From: Hymenoscyphus infarciens
Lineage: Eukaryota > Ascomycota > Leotiomycetes > Helotiales > Helotiaceae
Direction of reading: 5' to 3'
DNA: 16,508 nt
NCBI GenBank assembly: GCA_001414345.1
Contig: LLCB01000620.1
Coordinates: 1 to 16,508, forward strand
Notes under the pieces: model-generated
What the model was told of the DNA's origin: nothing
Seen by the model: the letters and a program-made list of their open reading frames with translations, nothing else
Database searches by the model: none
In this document: positions 11,318 to 16,508 of the stretch, in pieces
How the letters are laid out: each line of letters starts with the position of its first letter
Position numbering within the stretch: the stretch's first letter is position 1
Program-made: the position numbers and the translations under genes

Positions 11318-11510
11318 TAATTACCTAATATTACTTAGTATTACTACTACTAAGGTAATTAAGAAATAAGTCTATAACCTAGTATTACTATTATTAGTAT
11401 TAAAGTAATTAATAAATAAATTAATTATCTAGTACTATAACTACTAGAGTAATAGATAAATATATTAGTTCTAAGGTAATCTAAATAAATTAATTACCTA
11501 GTATTATTAG
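11318..11510. repeat. Degenerate edge copies of the satellite
   Basis: Four to five diverged monomers can be read. Each has the TTAATTACCTAGTATTA-type core and a matching AGGTAAT or AAGTAAT arm, but spacing is irregular and CpG is lost (TTAATTA where central copies have TCGATTA). This is the usual appearance of the edge of a satellite array, where copies are no longer homogenised by unequal exchange. Confidence 0.8.
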
Positions 11511-11692
11511 TTTTATTTACTTATTAGCTAAGATAGAGGCTAGGTATATAAATCTAGATAAGCCTATATATATATTAATTAAATAAAAATTAAGTATACT
11601 AGTAAGTATACTTAATCTAAGAGAAGATTCTTATAACTATATTACTTAAAAGTCTTTTAAAGATATACTAGACTTTCTCTTTTTCTTATTTA
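11511..11692. other. Non-satellite spacer inside the array edge
   Basis: This 182-bp sequence is unrelated to the monomer and separates the degenerate edge copies from the main array. It carries a 28-bp hairpin (separate entry). It could be a small insertion or a remnant of flanking DNA captured between two array segments. No terminal repeat or target-site duplication is apparent. Confidence 0.6.
11589..11616. repeat. Perfect inverted repeat, 12-bp arms
   Basis: The arm ATTAAGTATACT at 11589-11600 is followed by the 4-base loop AGTA and the exact reverse complement AGTATACTTAAT at 11605-11616. It could extrude as a cruciform. It is not part of the satellite monomer. A transcription-terminator role is not supported, since there is no gene and the organism appears eukaryotic. 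Confidence 0.85.
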
Positions 11693-12054
11693 ATAGTACT
11701 ATTAAGATAATTAATAAATAAATTAATTACCTAGTAATTAATAAATAAAATCGATTATCTAGAGATATTAGTATAAAAGTAATTAATAAATAAATCGATT
11801 ACTTAGTATTATTACTAGTAGTATTATTTCTAGTAAAGTAATCGATAAATAAATCGATTACCTAGTAGTATTATTACTATTAAGGTAATAGATAAATAAA
11901 TCGATTACCTAGTATTATTACTAGTATGATAATCGATAAATAAATCGATTACCTAGTATTATTACTAGTAAGATAATCGATAAATAAATCGATTACCTAG
12001 TATTATTATTACTAGTAAGATAATCGATAAATAAATCGAATATCTAGTATTATT

Positions 12055-12600
12055 ACTAGTAGTCTTATTTCTAGTAAAGTAATCGATAAATAAATCTATT
12101 ACCTAGTAGTATTACTATTAAGATAATAGATAAATAAATCGATTATCTAGTATTATTACTAGTAAGATAATTGATAAATAAATCGATTACCTAGTATTAT
12201 TACCTAGTATTATTACTAGTAAAGCCGCGGCTCTCAGGTTAGGGTCAGGGTTAGGGGCTCGGGTGAGGGTTAGGGCTAGCAGTGAGGGTTAGGTTAAATA
12301 AATCGATTACTTAGTATTATTATTACTAGTAAAGTAATCGATAAATAAATCGATTACCTAGTAGTATTACTATTAAGATAATAGATAAATAAATTAATTA
12401 CCTAGTATTATTACTAGTAAGGTAATCGATAAATAAATCGATTACTTAATATTATTACTAGTAAGATAATCGATAAATAAATCGATTATCTAGTATTATT
12501 ATTACTAGTAAGATAATTGATAAATAAATCGATTACCTAGTATTATTATTACTAGTAAGGTAATTGATAAATAATTCGACTACCTAGTAGTATTACTATT
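12055..12600 (+). repeat. Segmental duplicate A (with telomeric insertion)
   Basis: This part of the array is colinear with about 15875-16400. The left part, 12061-12224, matches 15881-16044 without indels and with only three differences that I count: two transitions and one transversion. The right part continues from 12296 against 16053, with one monomer fewer here. It includes the rare shared variants AAATCTATTACC and ATAATTCGACTAC. Confidence 0.8.
12225..12295 (+). repeat. Interstitial telomere-like insertion (TTAGGG type)
   Basis: This is the only G-rich sequence in the window. Read left to right it gives TTAGGG (12239), TCAGGG (12245), TTAGGG (12251), a 7-base GCTCGGG, TGAGGG (12264), TTAGGG (12270), a 7-base CTAGCAG, TGAGGG (12283) and TTAGG (12289). 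A 14-bp leader, CCGCGGCTCTCAGG, with a CCGCGG palindrome precedes it. Satellite monomers continue on both sides in the same orientation. It holds several CA and TG sites, so it escaped RIP, probably because it is short, single-copy or young. The G-rich strand points right. The motif is that of most filamentous fungi but also of animals, so it does not name a species. Confidence 0.9.
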
Positions 12601-13112
12601 AAGATAATAGATAAATAAATCAATTACCTAGTATTATTACTATTAAGGTAATTAATAAATAAATCGATTATCTAGTATTATTATTACTAGTAAAGTAATT
12701 AATAAATAAATCGATTACCTAGTAGTATTACTATTAAGATAATAGATAAATAAATTGATTACCTAGTAGTATTATTTCTAGTAAGATAATTAATATATAA
12801 ATCGATTACCTAGTATTATTATTACTAGTAAAGTAATTAATAAATAAATCAATTATCTAGTAGTATTATTTCTAGTAAGATAATCGATAAATAAATCAAT
12901 TACTTAGTAATATTATTTCTAGTAAGATAATGAATAAATTAATTAATTACCTAGTATTATTACTAATAGTATTATTTCTAGTAAAGTAATTAATAAATAA
13001 ATCGATTATCTAGTATTATTATTACTAGTAAAATAATCGATAAATTAATCTATTACCTAGTATTATTACTAGTAAGATAATTAATAAATAAATTGATTAC
13101 CTAGTATTAGTA

Positions 13113-14251
13113 CCTAGTATTATTACTAGTAGAGTAATTAATAAATAAATTAATTACCTAGTATTATTATTACTAGTAAAGTAATTAATAAATAAATCAA
13201 TTACCTAGTAGTATTACTATTAAGATAATAGATAAATAAATCGATTACTTAGTATTATTATTAATAAAGTAATCGATAAATAAATCGATTACCTAGTATT
13301 ATTACCTAGTATTATTACTAGTAAGGTAATTGATAAATAAATCGATTATCTAGTATTATTATTACTAGTAAAGTAATTAATAAATAAATCGATTACCTAG
13401 TAGTATTACTATTAAGATAATAGATAAATAAATCGATTACTTAGTATTATTACTAGTAGAATAATTAATAAATAAATCGATTACCTAGTATTATTACCTA
13501 GTATTATTACTAGTAAGGTAATTAATAAATAAATCGATTACTTAGTATTATTATTACTAGTAAAGTAATTGATAAATAAATCGATTACCTAGTAGTATTA
13601 CTATTAAGATAATTAATAAATAAATTAATTACTTAGTATTATTACTAGTAAGGTAATTAATAAATAAATCGATTACTTAGTATTATTGCTAGTAAGATAA
13701 TTGATAAATAAATCGATTACCTAGTATTATTATTACTAGTAAAGTAATTAATAAATAAATCGATTACCTAGTAGTATTACTATTAAGATAATAGATAAAT
13801 AAATCGATTACTTAGTATTATTACTAATAAGATAATCGATAAATAAATCGATTACTTAGTATTATTACCTAGTATTATTACTAGTAAGATAATTGATAAA
13901 TAAATCGATTATCTAGTATTATTATTACTAGTAAAGTAATTAATAAATAAATCGATTACCTAGTAGTATTACTATTAAGATAATAGATAAATAAATCGAT
14001 TACTTAGTATTATTACTAGTAAGATAATTAATAAATAAATCGATTACCTAGTATTATTACCTAGTATTATTACTAGTAAGGTAATTAATAAATAAATTAA
14101 TTACTTAGTATTATTATTATTAGTAAAGTAATTAATAAATAAATCGATTACCTAGTAGTATTACTATTAAGATAATCGATAAATAAATCGATTACCTAGT
14201 ATTATTACTAGTAAGGTAATTGATAAATAAATCGATTACTTAGTATTATTA
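13113..14251. repeat. 192-bp higher-order repeat run
   Basis: The 13-bp-doubled monomer recurs at 13113, 13305, 13497, 13868 and 14060. The spacings are 192, 192, 371 and 192 bp. The order within a unit is 57-bp form, 47-bp form, 44-bp TACTATTAAG form and ordinary 44-bp form, which sums to 192. The 371-bp interval equals 192 plus 179, that is, one unit whose following unit lacks the 13-bp doubling. Amplification here therefore worked on blocks of four monomers. Elsewhere in the array the order is looser. Confidence 0.85.
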
Positions 14252-14763
14252 CTAGTAAGATAATTAATAAATAAATCGATTACTTAGTAGTATTATTTCT
14301 AGTAAGATAATCGATAAATTAATTAATTACTTAGTATTATTACTAGTAAGATAATTGATAAATAAATTAATTATCTAGTATTATTATTACTAGTAAGGTA
14401 ATTAATAAATAAATCGATTATCTAATAGTATTACTATTAAGATAATAGATAAATAAATCGATTACTTAGTATTATTACTAGTAAGGTAATTAATAAATAA
14501 ATCGATTACTTAGTATTATTACTAGTAAGATAATTAATAAATAAATCGATTATCTAGTATTATTATTACTAGTAAGATAATTAATACATAAATTAATTAC
14601 CTAGTAGTATTATTTCTAGTAAGGTAATTGATAAATAAATCGATTACTAATAAATGAATCGATTATCTAGTATTATTACTAGTAAGATAATCGATAAATA
14701 AATCGATTACCTAGTATTATTATCTAGTATTATTACTAGTAAGATAATCGATAAATAAATCGA

Positions 14764-14889
14764 TTACTTAGTAGTATTATTTCTAGTAAGATAATCGATA
14801 ATTAAATCTGTTATTTAGTAGTATTACTATTAGAATAATAGATAAATAAATCGATTATTTAGTATTATTACTAGTAAGGTAATTGATAA
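14764..14889 (+). repeat. Internal duplicate of the window's right end
   Basis: This matches 16381-16506 at an offset of 1617 bp, including the otherwise unique variants ATAATTAAATCTGTTATTTAG and TATTAGAATAATAGAT. The match follows directly on segmental duplicate B at the right end, so the right end of the window is a mosaic of two earlier array positions. Confidence 0.8.
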
Positions 14890-15874
14890 ATAAATTGATT
14901 AGCTAGTATTATTATTACTAGTAAGATAATTGATAAATAAATCGATTACCTAGTAGTATTACTATTAAGGTAATAGATAAATAAATCGATTACTTAGTAT
15001 TATTACTAGTAAAGTAATTAATAAATAAATCGATTACCTAGTATTATTATTACTAGTAAGATAATCGATAAATAAATCGATTACTTAGTAGTATTACTAT
15101 TAAGGTAATAGATAAATAAATCGATTACCTAGTATTATTACTAGTAAAGTAATTGATAAATAAATCGATTACCTAGTATTATTACTAGTAAGATAATTAA
15201 TAAATAAATCGATTACTTAGTATTATTACTAGTAAGGTAATTGATAAATAAATCGATTACCTAGTATTATTATTACTAGTAAGGTAATTGATAAATAAAT
15301 CGATTATCTAGTAGTATTATTTCTAGTAAGATAATTAATAAATTAATTGATTACTTAGTATTATTATTACTAGTAAGATAATTGATAAATAAATTAATTA
15401 CCTAGTATTATTACTAGTAAGATAATTAATAAATAAATCAATTATCTAGTATTATTATTTCTAGTAAGATAATTAATAAATAAATCGATTACTTAGTAGT
15501 ATTATTTCTAGTAAAGTAATTAATAAATTAATTAATTACCTAGTATTATTATTTCTAATAAGATAATTAATAAATAAATTAATTATCTAGTAGTATTATT
15601 TCTAGTAAGATAATTAATAAATTAATTAATTATTTAGTATTATTATTTCTAGTAAGATAATTGATAAATAAATCGATTACCTAGTATTATTATTTAATAT
15701 TATTACTAGTAAGATAATTAATAAATAAATCGATTACCTAGTATTATTACTAGTAAGATAATTGATAAATAAATCGATTATCTAGTATTATTATTACTAG
15801 TAAGATAATCGATAAATAAATTAATTACCTAGTAGTATTATTTCTAGTAAGATAATTGATAAATAAATCGATTA

Positions 15875-16400
15875 CTTAGTAGTATTATTTCTAGTAAAGT
15901 AATCGATAAATAAATCTATTACCTAGTAGTATTACTATTAAAATAATAGATAAATAAATCGATTATCTAGTATTATTACTAGTAAGATAATCGATAAATA
16001 AATCGATTACCTAGTATTATTACCTAGTATTATTACTAGTAAAGTAATCGATAAATAAATCGATTACCTAGTATTATTATTACTAGTAAGGTAATTGATA
16101 AATAAATCGATTACCTAGTAGTATTACTATTAAGATAATAAATAAATAAATCAATTACTTAGTATTATTACTAGTAAGGTAATCGATAAATAAATCGATT
16201 ACTTAATATTATTATTAGTAAGATAATTAATAAATAAATCAATTATCTAGTATTATTATTATTAGTAAGATAATTGATAAATAAATTAATTACCTAGTAT
16301 TATTACTAGTAAGATAATTAATAAATAAATCGATTACCTAGTATTATTATTACTAGTAAGGTAATTGATAAATAATTCGACTACTTAGTAGTATTATTTC
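15875..16400 (+). repeat. Segmental duplicate B (empty site)
   Basis: This is the paralogous copy of 12055-12600. At 16045-16052 it has the ordinary satellite octamer TAATCGAT where the other copy carries the telomeric block. Differences from copy A to the right of the insertion are C/T or G/A transitions as far as I can see, plus one extra 44-bp monomer. Confidence 0.8.
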
Positions 16401-16508
16401 TAGTAAGATAATCGATAATTAAATCTGTTATTTAGTAGTATTACTATTAGAATAATAGATAAATAAATCGATTATTTAGTATTATTACTAGTAAGGTAAT
16501 TGATAAAT

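Larger units (their letters stand above)
11693..16508. repeat. 44-bp satellite array, about 100 monomers, open at right edge
   Basis: The basic monomer is 44 bp. It contains two inverted repeats: GGTAATCGAT and ATCGATTACC flank AAATAA, then CTAGTA and TACTAG flank TTAT. Variants are a 47-bp form with one more TTA in the second element, a 44-bp form with AGTATTACTATTAAG, a 47-bp form with AGTATTATTTCTAG, and a 57-bp form in which 13 bp (CCTAGTATTATTA) is doubled. All monomers share one orientation. Copies differ mostly by C/T or G/A transitions. ATCGAT and ACTAGT sites recur. The array has no open reading frame, because every monomer contains TAA and TAG in several frames. It runs off the window, so its full length is unknown. 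Its biological role (subtelomeric, centromeric or neither) cannot be told from sequence. Confidence 0.97.

Noticed and set aside
11589..11616. Intrinsic transcription terminator
   Set aside because: The stem is AT-rich, no gene adjoins it, and the setting is eukaryotic heterochromatin.
12225..12295. True chromosome end or head-to-head fusion
   Set aside because: Satellite monomers of the same orientation continue on both sides, and there is no inverted CCCTAA/TTAGGG junction, so it is neither a terminus nor a classic fusion point.
11693..16508. CRISPR array
   Set aside because: The repeats are regular and partly palindromic, but there are no unique spacers: the intervals are themselves variants of the same monomer. 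No cas-like gene is present, and the rest of the window is of fungal RIP type.
1..16508. Fungal mitochondrial DNA, with 12225-12295 as a GC cluster
   Set aside because: Mitochondrial DNA is AT-rich but does not lose CA/TG while keeping CT/AG. No mitochondrial gene or tRNA is visible, and the G-rich block is TTAGGG-based.
1..16508. Plasmodium or another AT-rich protist
   Set aside because: The AT content would fit, but loss of CA/TG is not a feature of those genomes, and the telomere unit here is the 6-base TTAGGG rather than the 7-base Plasmodium type.
11693..16508. Centromere
   Set aside because: Long AT-rich RIP-marked DNA and a satellite would fit, but nothing in the sequence itself shows centromere function.

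Overview
This window looks like non-coding, AT-rich heterochromatin from a filamentous ascomycete fungus (Pezizomycotina; genus not determinable). By eye it is roughly 15-20% G+C. In the first 11.3 kb the dinucleotides CA and TG are almost absent (about 17 found by eye), while CT/AG and CC/GG remain common. That is the mark of saturated repeat-induced point mutation (RIP), which converts CpA to TpA. The only G-rich stretch is a short block of TTAGGG-type repeats, the telomere motif of most filamentous fungi. I found no protein-coding gene, tRNA or rRNA that I can support. Stop codons made of TA-rich triplets interrupt every frame.

Layout. Positions 1-11317 are RIP-degraded DNA, probably the remains of transposons or other duplicated sequence too eroded to name. 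Recognisable islands inside it are a 57-bp tandem repeat (691-840), a 12-bp repeat (1830-1889), a 48-bp repeat (1905-2121), a 12-bp repeat (5819-5854), a 19/13-bp repeat (5203-5288) in a purine-rich block, a CT-rich tract (8491-8530), short palindromes and an 11-bp triplication (10885-10917). Positions 11318-11510 hold degenerate outlying copies of a satellite, followed by a 182-bp non-satellite spacer with a 28-bp hairpin. From 11693 to the window end runs a satellite array of about 100 monomers. The basic unit is 44 bp and is built from two inverted repeats. Variants of 47 and 57 bp are arranged in places as a 192-bp four-monomer higher-order repeat. The array continues past the right edge.

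Inside the array, at 12225-12295, lies a 71-bp G-rich interstitial telomere-like insertion that shows no RIP. A segmental duplicate of the surrounding array about 3.8 kb downstream keeps the empty site, so the insertion can be defined almost to the base: 8 bp of satellite were replaced by 71 bp. Differences between satellite copies are mainly C/T and G/A transitions, and intermediates between TCGA and TTAA are preserved. The array therefore works as a record of cytosine deamination.

The window contains no gene system. Its interest lies in satellite architecture, the telomeric insertion and the mutation record. Whether the locus is subtelomeric, pericentromeric or an internal AT-isochore cannot be decided from this sequence alone.
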